This document shows, in pieces, positions 27,901-36,836 of a DNA stretch of 56,105 nt. The DNA is taken from assembly GCA_001515945.1 (NCBI GenBank), contig LOER01000042.1, positions 1 to 56,105 of the forward strand, written 5' to 3'. Both the position numbers and the translations under genes were made by a program. The DNA comes from Desulfitibacter sp. BRH_c19 (GTDB taxonomy: Bacteria > Bacillota > DSM-16504 > Desulfitibacterales > Desulfitibacteraceae). Every line of letters begins with the position of its first letter. The stretch's first letter is position 1. Below the pieces are notes generated by a model. The model ran no database searches. It worked only from the letters and a program-made list of their open reading frames with translations, and had not been told where the DNA came from.

Positions 27901-28013
27901 TTCTCAAAAAACTTTTCCTTGGGAATTCCAAAAATTGAGTTTTCATTTTTATATTCTTCAAATACCCACTTAACTAACTTCCTAAAGGGTATTTCTCTCA
28001 TTTTATCACCCAT
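24969..28013 (-). CDS. ygfK: YgfK-type iron-sulfur flavoprotein oxidoreductase
   Basis: A 1014-residue protein. The N-terminal ~450 residues resemble a dihydropyrimidine/dihydroorotate-dehydrogenase-like barrel (IGPAAGPNTQLAQN near residue 53). A cysteine cluster follows near residue 470 (CTVGCPIEQDIP and ICNHNCMTKC, glutamate-synthase-like 4Fe-4S region), then an FAD site (GAGPSGLAAAYFLA) and an NAD(P) site (VIGGGNTAMDAARA). Near the C-terminus are two ferredoxin-like clusters (CNYICNVCTEVCPNR and CNECGNCAIFCPYDG). It is often annotated as a putative selenate reductase subunit, but its cluster placement points to electron transfer in anaerobic purine/urate breakdown. GAGGAGG precedes ATG 28013. 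Confidence 0.93.
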   Translation of the reverse strand: MGDKMREIPFRKLVKWVFEEYKNENSIFGIPKEKFFEKETNNKINLFEDELDTPIGPAAGPNTQLAQNIVTSYLCGGRFIELKTVQILDALEFPKPCIHAEDECYNTEWSTELTIESAFEEYVKGWFLLNIIQKEIFGIEKRSFMFNMSVGYDLEGIKSEKVNSFIEGMKDASDRDVFKEFKKVLKEEIKYFKNVNEEYIDNISSNICDSITLSTMHGCPPTEIEKICRYLISEKKVHTFVKMNPTLLGYEYVKNTLHKMGYHYIELKEESFTHDLQYDDGIAMVKRLKKYAAENKREFGVKLSNTLPVKIAKGELPGEEMYMSGKSLFALTINLAYKLATEFQGNINISYSGGADYFNIVRIFDTGIQPITVATTILKPGGYYRLKQMADELEGHLTKSFNKIDLEKLKGLAAEAMEDANYAKERKIGESRKISKKLPLTDCFVAPCTVGCPIEQDIPEYTRLVGEGRHDEAFELIVDKNPLPFITGTICNHNCMTKCTRLDYDRSVHIRDLKKEAAQKGYKAFMGKVKESQEKVYGKVAIIGAGPSGLAAAYFLAKSGMDVTAFDKREMPGGTVQHIIPEFRIAREDINSDIELVKKMGVKFKLGISENFSIEDLKSQGFEYIYLAIGAAKSNPVQIQGAGDKVISAISFLEQYNYKEDLKLGKNVAVIGGGNTAMDAARAATRVSGVDKVYIVYRRTKEYMPADKEELLAAIDDGVIFKELLAPISLSNGKLKCEIMELSELDASGRRRPVSTKKTAEVEIDTVLSAVGESVDLDILRKQGLEVDDKGNIKVNPATNETNIDKVFIGGDALTGPSTVVEAMAQGKKVAKEIITQEQLEEGKDMVADIVFDHKKRHPEIVERRGNLKGRPEDVQREADRCLECNYICNVCTEVCPNRANVTVKLDDGRLKSLNQVVHIDGMCNECGNCAIFCPYDGAPYKEKFTLFWSEEDFNDSENDGFFVVEEGKETTFKVRVEGNVSTVKYDEKGRTSSDLDPSILALVWEVYFKWGQA

Positions 28014-28276
28014 GTTATTACCTCCTCTTTAAATTCTGATTTCTGTAGTCTGTCGTCTAATTCCAAAATGTTATATGAAGCGTACCATAATTAAGTTTTT
28101 TGCAATTATTAGTTTATGAAGGTAAATAAGACGTAATGATTTGCATGTCTGAGCGAAGCGAGTTTTGCAAAGCATAGGCTTTTTGTGCTGTAATAAACCT
28201 TAGAATTGCCAAAATTTAATTCCAGGTAAGCGGCACTATAGCATTTTCTATATTCTGGTTCCTGAATTCTGTCTTT

Positions 28277-29605
28277 CTAGAATCTTTCCCACATTTTCTT
28301 TGCCAATTCTCTTGATTTTGCATTAATTTTTGCCTCATCAATGCCCACTAATTCCTTATTCTTCATTAGCACTTTACCAGCAATAATAGTAGTATCAACC
28401 ATTCTTCCTGTCATTGCAAATACCATATGTCCATAGAAGTTATCTAATGTTAAAGGGGTTGGAGGGTCATAATCAATGACTATCACATCAGCTGCGCACC
28501 CTTCCTTTAATTCACCCATTGGTTGTGAAAAATAGTTTGCCATTATTTTGGCATTGTTAGAGAACTGCATGGCAGGCACTTCCATCCAGCCCACTCTTGG
28601 ATCATTTTTATTAAACTTATGAAGAATATGGGCCACCTTCATTCCTTCTATCATATCAGATGTCATTCCATCTGTTCCCATTCCCACAACAACACCCTTA
28701 TCCACCATTTTAATAACATCCGCGCAACCTACTGCGTTATTCATATTTGATTGAGGATTATGGGCAACATTTGTTTTTGTCTCAGCAAGCAATTCCATTT
28801 CTTTTTCATTAACATGAACACAGTGTGCAGCCATAGTTTTTGGACCAAGTAGTCCATGTTTATTTAATCTGTCAATTACCCTTAATCCATATTCTTTTAC
28901 ATTATAATCAACGTCTGATTTGCCTTCAGCAGCATGTATGTGTACACCAATACCTAAGTCCTTTGCTACTTGAGCAGATTTCTCCATAGTTTTCTCACCA
29001 ACTGTGAAGCAAGCATGCATTCCAAAGGTTGCTCCTAACATTTCTGAATTATCTTGCTGACATTTTTTTATAAATTCTTCATTTTCTTTGATTCCTGCTA
29101 GAGCCCTATCCTCTCCATCCCTATCACTCACCTCATAACAGGTATTCACGCGAACACCCACCTCAGAAGCAGCATTAGCAATCTGCTCAAGACTACCTTC
29201 TATCGTAAAAGGACTGGCATGGTGATCTAATATTGCAGTAGTTCCGTTTTTCACAGAATCAATAAATGGTACCAAGGCACTATAGTATACATCTTCTAGG
29301 GCCAGGGACTTATCAAGCCTCCACCACAACCGCTCCAGAATTTGCACAAAGTTTTCAGGTGGCTCATCCTTTAAAGACATTCCCCTGGCAAAGGTACTAT
29401 AGGTATGCATATGGACATTTAAAAAGCCCGGCATAATTAGTTTGCCCTTACAATCCAGAAATTCCACTTCGGGATGCTGCTGTTTTAATTCCTCTGTTGT
29501 TCCAATCTTTGATATAGTGTTTCCATCAAGTAATACTGCACCTTTTTCAACAACCTTACAATCACTACCTAATGTTATCAGGGTACCGTTACCTAAAAGT
29601 AGCAT
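28277..29605 (-). CDS. ssnA: SsnA-type aminohydrolase
   Basis: A 442-residue amidohydrolase-superfamily protein of the SsnA type. NVHMHTYSTFARGM gives His65 and His67; VHIHAAEG, AAHCVHV and MGTDGMTSD supply the remaining metal and catalytic residues. SsnA lies beside YgfK and selenium-dependent xanthine dehydrogenase in many purine-degrading anaerobes, as it does here (27 bases after xdh, 264 bases before ygfK). It probably removes an amino group or opens a ring in the purine pathway; the precise reaction is not established from sequence. ATG 29605 follows GAGGTGA. Confidence 0.92.
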   Translation of the reverse strand: MLLLGNGTLITLGSDCKVVEKGAVLLDGNTISKIGTTEELKQQHPEVEFLDCKGKLIMPGFLNVHMHTYSTFARGMSLKDEPPENFVQILERLWWRLDKSLALEDVYYSALVPFIDSVKNGTTAILDHHASPFTIEGSLEQIANAASEVGVRVNTCYEVSDRDGEDRALAGIKENEEFIKKCQQDNSEMLGATFGMHACFTVGEKTMEKSAQVAKDLGIGVHIHAAEGKSDVDYNVKEYGLRVIDRLNKHGLLGPKTMAAHCVHVNEKEMELLAETKTNVAHNPQSNMNNAVGCADVIKMVDKGVVVGMGTDGMTSDMIEGMKVAHILHKFNKNDPRVGWMEVPAMQFSNNAKIMANYFSQPMGELKEGCAADVIVIDYDPPTPLTLDNFYGHMVFAMTGRMVDTTIIAGKVLMKNKELVGIDEAKINAKSRELAKKMWERF

Positions 29606-29631
29606 CTAATCACCTCATATTTTTATATTCC

Positions 29632-32418
29632 TTATATGTTTTTGTTTTTTACCTCTTTTAACTGTGCTAGTATCTTTTCCTTAGTTGCAGGCAATTCATT
29701 TATCCGAATTCCTACAGCATCGTAAATTGCATTCATAATAGCAGGAGCAGTTGGATTTATGGGAACCTCTCCCATTCCTTTGGCACCATATGGCCCCTCT
29801 GGTTGATCTACTTCAACTATAATTGTCTTAATTTCAGGCGTTTTTGAAATATCAGGGACACCTAATTTTTTCAAATTATCTGTTATAACTTTAGTTTCCC
29901 CTAGTTTATACTCCTCAGATAAGGCATAACCTATACCCATCATAACAGATCCTTCTATTTGTCCTTCAACATTTTGAGGATGAATAGCTTTTCCACTATC
30001 TTGGGCAGCTATCATCTTTAAAACTTTAACATCACCAGTTTCAGTATCAACCTCTACTACTGCCGCTTGGGTACCGAAGCAGTAGGCATAGTGAATATCA
30101 TATTCTTCTAAACTGACTCCGGGTTGATGATCTGCACAATCCCTCAACGGATAAGTCTTTGGAGGAAGATAATGATATTCAGATTTTAATACTGTATTCC
30201 TCATTTTAGCCCTTTGGTAAATCTGAGTTAAAGTAAATTCTGAACCATCATCTTCTAATACAATTTTTCCATCAGCCTTAAAAGTAAAGTTTGCTGTGTC
30301 AGTCTTAATTTCTAGTGCCATATATTCCAGTATCAGTTGCCTTAACATTTGTGCAGCAGCTTTAACGGCATTTCCTGTGACATATGTTTGTCTAGATGCC
30401 GTTGTCATCTCGCCATCTGGGCAAAGTGCAGTATCACTAGATATTACATCTATAAGATCATATTTTACTCCAATTGTAGCAGCTGTTATTTGTGCCATGA
30501 TAGAATCTGAACCTTGCCCCATATCAATAGCACCGACTTTAACAGTTATTCTACCCTTTTCATTAAGTTCAATGTGTGCCCCTGCACCATCTGGTTTTCC
30601 TGTTCCAAGACCAACGTTTTTATAGGAGCTGGCAAGACCAATTCCGATCTTTTTGTTAGGGCTAGAACTAGTCCTAGTAATATCCTTTAGTTCCTTTTCT
30701 ACAGTTTCAAGAGACTGTAAATAACCAATGCCAGACTTCAACACCTGTCCAGTAATGGTCGCCTTACCTTCTGACAAGCCGTTTATCCTACGTAACTCTA
30801 CTGGGTCCAAATCTAATTTTTTTGCCAGTTTATCCATCTGTAATTCAGAAGCAAAGGCAACTTGTGTACTGCCAAAACCCCTAAAAGCACCTGCTGGATT
30901 ATTATTTGTATAGACTCCATATGAGTCAGCTTTTACATTGGGAATTTCATAGGGTCCAGAGGAAACTACTGCTGAACGAAACACTACAGGCTTTCCAAGA
31001 GAAATATAAGCTCCAGTATCGCAAATGGCTCTTGATTCAAATGCAATCAACTTACCGTCTTTTGATGCTCCATGTTTCATATAAATATGTTCAGCATGTC
31101 TTTTTGTGGAAAACCGAATGGATTCCTCTCTAGTTAGAACCATTTTTACAGGTCGCCCTGTTCTTAGTGCAGCTATTGCACTTTGAATTTGAACAGTTGG
31201 TTCCTCTTTACCCCCAAAAGCTCCACCACACGGAGTATAGATTACCCTAACCTTTTCTTCTTCCAAGCCCAAGCTCCTTGCAATCATACGCCTAAATGGA
31301 TGAGATCCTTGGCTACCGGTCCAGATTGTTACACAACCATCCCCTTCAGGTTTTACCAAACAGGCTTCAGGTTCTAAATAGGCGTGTTCAATTGCAGGAG
31401 TATAGTATTCGCTCTCTACGATAACATCTGCCTCTGCAAAACCCTTTTCTAAATCTCCCTTTCTTACCTTTACATGATGCATTATGTTTCCTTCATCATG
31501 AATTAAGAGGGCACCCTCTTTAATGCTTTCCTTAGCAGAAAAGATTACTGGTAGTGGCTTATATTCTACTTTAATCTTCTTGATTGCTTCTTGAGCTATT
31601 TCTATAGTTTCAGCAAATACTGCCGCTATTACATCACCTAGATAGCGCACCTTTTTATCGGCAAGTACAGGCTGTTGAGGAACAATTAGTCCAAAACTAT
31701 TTTCCCCGGGTATATCCTTTGCAGTTAAAACAAGCACAACTCCATCCAAGGCTTCGGCCTCACTAATGTCAACAGATAGTATTTCGGCATGAGAATACTC
31801 ACTAAATAAAAACTTTCCATGTAGCATACCTTCTGAGGTATAATCATCAGCGTATATGGGTTTTCCAGTTGCCTTATCCAATGCATCTACTTTTATAGGA
31901 GAAGATCCAATTACTTTACCTTCTACCTGTTCTCTATTATTTTCCCCAGGTTCACTAAGCATCTTAGCTGCCAATTTTACAGAGTCAAGAATCTTTTTAT
32001 AACCCGTACATCTACAGATATTGTGCTTTAAAGCCCCTTTAATATCGTCTTCTGTAGGATTAAGGTTCTTATCAAGGAGTGCCTTGGTTGACATTATCAT
32101 TCCCGGAGTACAGAAGCCGCACTGAACAGCACCGGCATCAATAAAAGCCTTTTGAATAGGATGTAACGCATCCCCCTGAGATATACCCTCAATGGTTTCT
32201 ACTGTAGCTCCATCTAATTTATTAATTTTTACTAAACAGGCACGTTTTGCCTCCCCATTAACTATTACTGTACATGCTCCGCAATGCCCTTTAGCACAAC
32301 CATTTTTTGTACCCATTAGTCCCATTGAATTCCTTAAAAATTCCAAAAGAGTTATCTTAGGACTTGTCTCAACTGTTGCCTTCTCTCCGTTAACTGTTAA
32401 AGATATATTTTCGCTCAT
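29632..32418 (-). CDS. Selenium-dependent xanthine dehydrogenase (fused 2Fe-2S and molybdenum subunits)
   Basis: A 928-residue fusion. Residues about 1-155 form the 2Fe-2S domains: CAKGHCGACTV for the plant-ferredoxin cluster, then CGFCTPGM and CRCTGYKK for the second. From about residue 170 the molybdenum-binding part follows, with GGAFGGKEE, AFRGFGSTQ (active-site Arg), ASRQTYVTGNAV and GMGEVPINPTAP (catalytic Glu). No FAD domain is fused. It hydroxylates purines such as hypoxanthine/xanthine, or runs urate reduction in reverse, using a labile-selenium molybdenum cofactor in this family. It heads the xdh-ssnA-ygfK run. AGGGGG precedes ATG 32418. A candidate IclR operator lies at 32461-32487. 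Confidence 0.92.
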   Translation of the reverse strand: MSENISLTVNGEKATVETSPKITLLEFLRNSMGLMGTKNGCAKGHCGACTVIVNGEAKRACLVKINKLDGATVETIEGISQGDALHPIQKAFIDAGAVQCGFCTPGMIMSTKALLDKNLNPTEDDIKGALKHNICRCTGYKKILDSVKLAAKMLSEPGENNREQVEGKVIGSSPIKVDALDKATGKPIYADDYTSEGMLHGKFLFSEYSHAEILSVDISEAEALDGVVLVLTAKDIPGENSFGLIVPQQPVLADKKVRYLGDVIAAVFAETIEIAQEAIKKIKVEYKPLPVIFSAKESIKEGALLIHDEGNIMHHVKVRKGDLEKGFAEADVIVESEYYTPAIEHAYLEPEACLVKPEGDGCVTIWTGSQGSHPFRRMIARSLGLEEEKVRVIYTPCGGAFGGKEEPTVQIQSAIAALRTGRPVKMVLTREESIRFSTKRHAEHIYMKHGASKDGKLIAFESRAICDTGAYISLGKPVVFRSAVVSSGPYEIPNVKADSYGVYTNNNPAGAFRGFGSTQVAFASELQMDKLAKKLDLDPVELRRINGLSEGKATITGQVLKSGIGYLQSLETVEKELKDITRTSSSPNKKIGIGLASSYKNVGLGTGKPDGAGAHIELNEKGRITVKVGAIDMGQGSDSIMAQITAATIGVKYDLIDVISSDTALCPDGEMTTASRQTYVTGNAVKAAAQMLRQLILEYMALEIKTDTANFTFKADGKIVLEDDGSEFTLTQIYQRAKMRNTVLKSEYHYLPPKTYPLRDCADHQPGVSLEEYDIHYAYCFGTQAAVVEVDTETGDVKVLKMIAAQDSGKAIHPQNVEGQIEGSVMMGIGYALSEEYKLGETKVITDNLKKLGVPDISKTPEIKTIIVEVDQPEGPYGAKGMGEVPINPTAPAIMNAIYDAVGIRINELPATKEKILAQLKEVKNKNI

Positions 32419-32460
32419 TTTACAATCCCCCTAATGTGCTTTATCTACTATTTAACTCAA

Positions 32461-32487
32461 TGTTTCTACCAAGGAAACATTGTTTCC
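32461..32487. promoter_or_regulatory. Candidate IclR operator upstream of xdh
   Basis: GGAAACATTGTTTCC (32473-32487) is a perfect palindrome, preceded by TGTTTCTACCAA. The same arrangement (GTTTC, seven-base gap, GGAAAC, three bases, GTTTC) recurs upstream of the IclR gene itself at 33270-33295. IclR-family proteins commonly bind GGAAAC/GTTTCC-like palindromes. Confidence 0.7.
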
Positions 32488-32503
32488 TTATAAATATTAA
32501 GCA

Positions 32504-33229
32504 TTAAACTCTGTAGCCAAGATCCTTGGATATTTTCCGAGTGGCTTCCTGAACCTGATATGCTATTTCTGGAATTTTTTGTTCATCTAATCTCACCTTT
32601 GGAATAGGAACATTTACTGCACCAACTATTTTAGATTCATAATTATATATAGGGCATCCGATTACAGTTACACCTGAGTCAACCTCTTCGTCACTAATTG
32701 TATAACCTATTTCTATAAATTTAGATATTTCAGTTTTTACTTTAGCAATTTTTTCTTTGCCAATTAAATCTAATTGTTCTTTTTCACTTAGGAAAACTAA
32801 TATTGGCTTAGTAAAACCCTCAAAAGCTAGTTGTATTTTTGACCCAATCTGTGAATGTATTCTAACGACATGGGTAGAGTCAATTTTATTAACATAAACT
32901 GCATAATTTCCATGTCTAGCTATTAGCGTTATAGTCTCATTGATTTTCCTAGTTAGCTCAATAGCATATTTTCTGGCTACCTGTACCAAGTCATAATTAT
33001 TCAAACAACTCTGTCCAATTCTGACAGTCTCAAATCCCAACTTATACTTTTTTGTTTTAGGATCTTGAATAACATATCCATGATTTTGCAAAGTTATAAG
33101 AGTTCTGTATGCAGTAGCTTCATTCACTTCAAAAGCTCTGCTTAATTCCCTTACCCCAACTTCATTATGGTCTGCCAAAAAACTAAGCATTTTTAAAGCA
33201 CGAGAGACTGAATCAATCAATCTAGACAC
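32504..33229 (-). CDS. IclR-family transcriptional regulator
   Basis: A 241-residue regulator. The winged helix (about residues 5-65) reads RALKMLSFLADHNEVGVRELSRAFEVNEATAYRTL, and the effector domain follows with KIDSTHVVRIHSQIGSKI and the late GCPIYNYESKIVGAVNVPIP, typical of IclR. It lies upstream of xdh in the same direction (86 bases). The annotated GTG at 33229 has AAGGA almost touching it; a TTG three codons later (33220) has better spacing and may be the true start. Shared palindromes before its own gene and before xdh suggest autoregulation and control of the xdh-ssnA-ygfK run by a purine-pathway ligand. Confidence 0.9.
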   Translation of the reverse strand: MSRLIDSVSRALKMLSFLADHNEVGVRELSRAFEVNEATAYRTLITLQNHGYVIQDPKTKKYKLGFETVRIGQSCLNNYDLVQVARKYAIELTRKINETITLIARHGNYAVYVNKIDSTHVVRIHSQIGSKIQLAFEGFTKPILVFLSEKEQLDLIGKEKIAKVKTEISKFIEIGYTISDEEVDSGVTVIGCPIYNYESKIVGAVNVPIPKVRLDEQKIPEIAYQVQEATRKISKDLGYRV

Positions 33230-33269
33230 TTCCTTATTGTTTTAGTATTATATACTTAACGCCACAACT

Positions 33270-33295
33270 GTTTCTGTGACGGAAACATCGTTTCG
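33270..33295. promoter_or_regulatory. Candidate IclR operator upstream of the IclR gene
   Basis: GTTTCTGTGACGGAAAC followed by ATCGTTTCG: the second copy of the double motif found upstream of xdh. Only the last base of the GGAAAC-N3-GTTTCC palindrome differs. It lies about 40 bases before the regulator start. Confidence 0.68.
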
Positions 33296-33432
33296 TTGGG
33301 AATTAACTATATATTCTCGATTTATGTTTTAGTTCCTGCATATTTTGAATAATAATTGCAAAATTTAATAAATAGTTCAATTTGTTATTGCAATTTAGGA
33401 ATAGTTTTATTGTAAATTGCAATGGCAATATA

Positions 33433-34935
33433 TTAGTGATTTTCTTCCATTAAATCTTGGAAATTTTCAAAGGATAACCCTACTTGATATATTCTCCCCT
33501 TATCATCAAGTATTGATGAAAATTTATAAAATTCTCCTCGTTGATTCTTTGTGAATGGTGAATGTGCTATATTAATCTTATTTTTTATGAGTGCCTCAAC
33601 ACATAGAGGGTTGCCACCACTTTCTCTGTTTATTTCAAAGTCCATAATATTTACCCCTAAATCTTCTTCTTTAGTACTATATATAACTGTAGCCTTTGAA
33701 TCGCTAATGGATAAATAATCCACATTTTGGACCGTTGCCAAATCTAATAGCGCTTTGTTATTTATCTCGTTCTTGCTAAGCATGTCTTCATTAATACTGT
33801 TTTTAAATTCAGCAACTTGATTTTCTAGATTCCTATTCATTACATAACCAGCAATGTTTTGTTTTGTTTGTTCTGCCATTTCAGCTAAACGCGAGCATGT
33901 TGCATATATTTCCTCCATAAAAGCATGATGTTCTTGGGTAGCTGCAGATGCATCTTGGATTAATTCGACAGTATCATTACATGAGAGTTTTACTTGATCC
34001 ATATCGTGGTTAACCTCAGTACTAATGTCAAAACTACTAGAAATCACCTTTTTAATGTCTCCCATATTTTCTACTGAATTCTCAAAGGTTTCCTTAATAC
34101 TTATTAATCTACCATCAAGATTTTTGACCATTATTACTGCATTTTCAACATCCTTAGAAATATTTTGAAAAACAGTAATTGATGCATTAATCTCCAACTG
34201 TATGTCCTTTATAGTTTCAGAAATCTCTGCAGCAGCTTCACTTGACTGATTAGCTAATTCTCTAACCTCCTGGGCCACAACTTCAAAACCTTTCCCATGA
34301 ACGCCTGCCCTTGCTGCTTCAATTGCAGCATTTAAGGCCAAAAGGTTTGTTTGACTGGTAATATTAGAAATAGTATCTGCGATATCCCCAACTTTTTTGG
34401 AAAAGTTGTGTAAAGAATGTATTTTTTCTTGGGAAATTGCCACCAAATTCTTGGTGCTCTCCATTTTCTCCAGTACCTTCTGTCCTTCTTCCTTGCCTTC
34501 TAAGGCAGTTGCTAAGCTATTTTCACTAGCTATGAGAGCGGCTTCAGAATTTGTATTAGCTTCGGACATGTAGTCATTTAATTTATTTAATAATACAATA
34601 CTTCTCTCAACCTTTTTAAATTGTTCTGTATTTTTTTCTGCTACCACTTGAACTTTTTTAGCAATTTCTTCAGTAGCTATATTCGCTTCATCTATGGCTA
34701 GATTAATACTGCTACTATTTTCTGCAATTTCAATAGAATCTCTTAAATTGCTACTAAGAATTCCCTTTAAATTTATTCTAAGATCCATTAACGCTTCAGT
34801 AAATTCAATGAAAAGCCCATGGCCTTTTTTAACTGATACAGTTAAATTACCCCAAGCCAACTCTCTTAGTGAAATTGTTAGCTCTTTTATTGTTTTAGGT
34901 TGAAACATTGATAAAAAATTATACTTCTTATCCAT
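33433..34935 (-). CDS. Soluble methyl-accepting chemotaxis protein
   Basis: A 500-residue chemoreceptor with no transmembrane segment. The conserved signalling tip is present at about residues 195-240 ([35 protein letters not shown]), inside long heptad coiled coils. The C-terminal 110 residues (about 390-500) form a separate small domain ([21 protein letters not shown]...) that I take as the sensor. Start ATG 34935 has GGAAGTG upstream; a GTG five codons earlier lacks one. It lies between IclR and the 8-oxoguanine-deaminase-like gene, so it may sense a purine, methylated base or the energy state arising from its breakdown; the ligand is unknown. Confidence 0.9.
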   Translation of the reverse strand: MDKKYNFLSMFQPKTIKELTISLRELAWGNLTVSVKKGHGLFIEFTEALMDLRINLKGILSSNLRDSIEIAENSSSINLAIDEANIATEEIAKKVQVVAEKNTEQFKKVERSIVLLNKLNDYMSEANTNSEAALIASENSLATALEGKEEGQKVLEKMESTKNLVAISQEKIHSLHNFSKKVGDIADTISNITSQTNLLALNAAIEAARAGVHGKGFEVVAQEVRELANQSSEAAAEISETIKDIQLEINASITVFQNISKDVENAVIMVKNLDGRLISIKETFENSVENMGDIKKVISSSFDISTEVNHDMDQVKLSCNDTVELIQDASAATQEHHAFMEEIYATCSRLAEMAEQTKQNIAGYVMNRNLENQVAEFKNSINEDMLSKNEINNKALLDLATVQNVDYLSISDSKATVIYSTKEEDLGVNIMDFEINRESGGNPLCVEALIKNKINIAHSPFTKNQRGEFYKFSSILDDKGRIYQVGLSFENFQDLMEENH

Positions 34936-34975
34936 CTGAATCACTTCCACTTTTTATAATTAACTCATCGTCACC

Positions 34976-36334
34976 TTATTTGTATATTTCCTCTACAATC
35001 TCTGACGCTTTTACTTTATGTTCATCCTCATCTATTCCTAGAAGTACTCCTTCTTTCGCCACAACTTTTCCATTAACTATTGTTAAGTCAACGGGGCGAT
35101 TAAATCCAATTACAGCGAGAAAAGAAGCGGGATCTAGAGTGGCACCAACAAATTCTAATCTATTCACATTGATTAAAAAGAGATCGGCAGCCTTACCTAC
35201 CTCAATTGACCCAATATCATTTCTGCCTAAAAGTTTAGCACCACCTTTAGTAGCTATCTTTAACATTTCATAGCCTGTTGGAGCTTCTGCACTAGAATTA
35301 AGTCTATGCAGTAAATATGCAGCTCTTAATTCAGCCAATAGGTTTGAACCATCATTACTACCACATCCATCAACCCCTAATCCAACGGGTATATTTTTGT
35401 TCAGCATTTCGGGAATTCTGGCAATTCCAGATGAAAGTTTTTGATTAGAAACGGGACAATGGGCCACACCTGTTTGAGTTTGACTTAATAAGTCTAGTTC
35501 TTCTGTATTAAAATGAATTCCATGAGCATACCAAACATCTGAGCCGGTCCACCCCAAACCATGAGCCCAAGCAAGAGGTCTCTTACCATACTTTTCTAGG
35601 GTATAGGCTTCTTCATCTAAGGTTTCTGTAAGGTGAGTATGCAATCTAACACCTTTATCTCTAGCCAATTTTGCACTTTCTATCATAATGTGGTCATCAA
35701 CCGAAAATGGAGAGCACGGAGCTACAACTACTTGTCGCATAGAGAACTCATTGGGATCATGATACTTATTTATAAGCCTTTCACAATCTGTCAGAATCTC
35801 GTCAGCTGTCTCTGTCAAGTCATTAGGTGGAAGTCCACCGTCTTTTCTTCCCCTAGTAAAACTACTTCTACCAGCATGGAATCTAATTCCCAACATTTCA
35901 GCAGCCTCCATCTGTCTATCTATCAAGTCTCTACCTTTTCCCCTTGGAAAAGCAAAATGTTGGTCAAAACAAGTTGTACATCCATATTTAAGCAATTCGC
36001 CCATGCCAATTAGTGAGCTATAAAATACAAATTCCGAATCCACTTTTCTCCAAACTTCATATAGGTACATGAGCCAATCAAATAATTCCATGGACTGAAT
36101 CTCTGGAATATTTCTTGTAAATACCTGCAACAAATGATGATGTGTATTAATTAAACCTGGATAAACAAACATATTAGACGCATCAATTATCTCGGCATCT
36201 CCGACAGCAATATCTTCTCCAATTTCTACTACACGAGGCCCATCAATCAGAATACTAACGTTTGACAAAATTCGGTCGTTCTCATCACAGGTGATAATCT
36301 TTTTTGCATTTTTAATTAAAATTTTGCTCATCAT
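34976..36334 (-). CDS. 8-oxoguanine-deaminase-like amidohydrolase
   Basis: An amidohydrolase of about 452 residues. The motif NTHHHLLQVFTR near residue 58, a triple-His variant of the usual HxH, is characteristic of the 8-oxoguanine/hydroxy-triazine deaminase branch. Further ligands are in LHTHLTET, AHGIHFN and GLGVDGCGSNDGSN. The start is ATG 36334 or the adjoining ATG 36331, both behind AAGGGGG; the longer reading from 36376 has no ribosome site. It would deaminate 8-oxo- or related oxidised purines (for example 8-oxoguanine to urate), feeding the urate pathway. It is the third deaminase-family enzyme in the window, suggesting a wide range of purine substrates. Confidence 0.82.
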   Translation of the reverse strand: MMSKILIKNAKKIITCDENDRILSNVSILIDGPRVVEIGEDIAVGDAEIIDASNMFVYPGLINTHHHLLQVFTRNIPEIQSMELFDWLMYLYEVWRKVDSEFVFYSSLIGMGELLKYGCTTCFDQHFAFPRGKGRDLIDRQMEAAEMLGIRFHAGRSSFTRGRKDGGLPPNDLTETADEILTDCERLINKYHDPNEFSMRQVVVAPCSPFSVDDHIMIESAKLARDKGVRLHTHLTETLDEEAYTLEKYGKRPLAWAHGLGWTGSDVWYAHGIHFNTEELDLLSQTQTGVAHCPVSNQKLSSGIARIPEMLNKNIPVGLGVDGCGSNDGSNLLAELRAAYLLHRLNSSAEAPTGYEMLKIATKGGAKLLGRNDIGSIEVGKAADLFLINVNRLEFVGATLDPASFLAVIGFNRPVDLTIVNGKVVAKEGVLLGIDEDEHKVKASEIVEEIYK

Positions 36335-36697
36335 ATAACCCCCTTGACTTATACTTGGGTTTTTCCTAGAATACAAAAGAAGCTTATTTTAGTAATATCC
36401 ACCTCCATTTAGCTCTAACTCAGGTGGAATACAAGCTCCATCTGATTCCCCGATGTTCAGCTTTGGCTGAACTATTTCACTTAATTTATACCCTTTTGAA
36501 GAATAATCAATTAAATCAAGCTAATCTTAATTGATAATTTTGTTATATATATAATTTTCCGAAAACTTAAAAAAATGCCTTTGATTATACATACAAAAAG
36601 CGCCCTAAATCACATTCTTATTTATAAGTTTATTTGTTAAAATAAGCAATTTACATCAAATGTACTTCTCATAGTATTGAGTGTATTTTATTGCAAT
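36335..36697. other. Intergenic, AT-rich, with a palindromic element
   Basis: No gene seen. Apart from the hairpins at 36420-36472 it is AT-rich with no convincing promoter or open frame on either strand. Confidence 0.5.
36420..36472. repeat. Paired small hairpins resembling the element at 43245-43274
   Basis: TCAGGTGGA, seven bases, CTCCATCTGA, followed by a second stem GTTCAGC/GCTGAAC. The first hairpin closely matches TCAGGTGGA...CTCCATCTGA at 43248-43272. Both copies lie just upstream of minus-strand genes. Confidence 0.55.
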
Positions 36698-36836
36698 CCC
36701 TTTCCTAATCTTCAAAAAGTCCTTTTCTATGAATTTTCAAAAACTGTTTACAGTATTTATCCAATCCTAGTAAAGCCTGAGAAGAATAAATAAGACGCAT
36801 ACTCTCTTTATCTAATGGATTTAAAATATAGGAATC
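36698..36836 (-). pseudogene. 3' fragment of MtrH-like methyltransferase (copy of 52326-52464)
   Basis: About 139 bases almost identical to the 3' end and downstream edge of the MtrH-like gene at 52333-53142, with a handful of substitutions. The rest of that gene is missing. At 36836/36837 the sequence jumps directly into the start-proximal part of the PucR gene. Confidence 0.92.

Noticed and set aside
28021-28276. Regulatory RNA between ygfK and ssnA
   Set aside because: I looked for riboswitch landmarks and terminator hairpins in this gap and found none that hold up.
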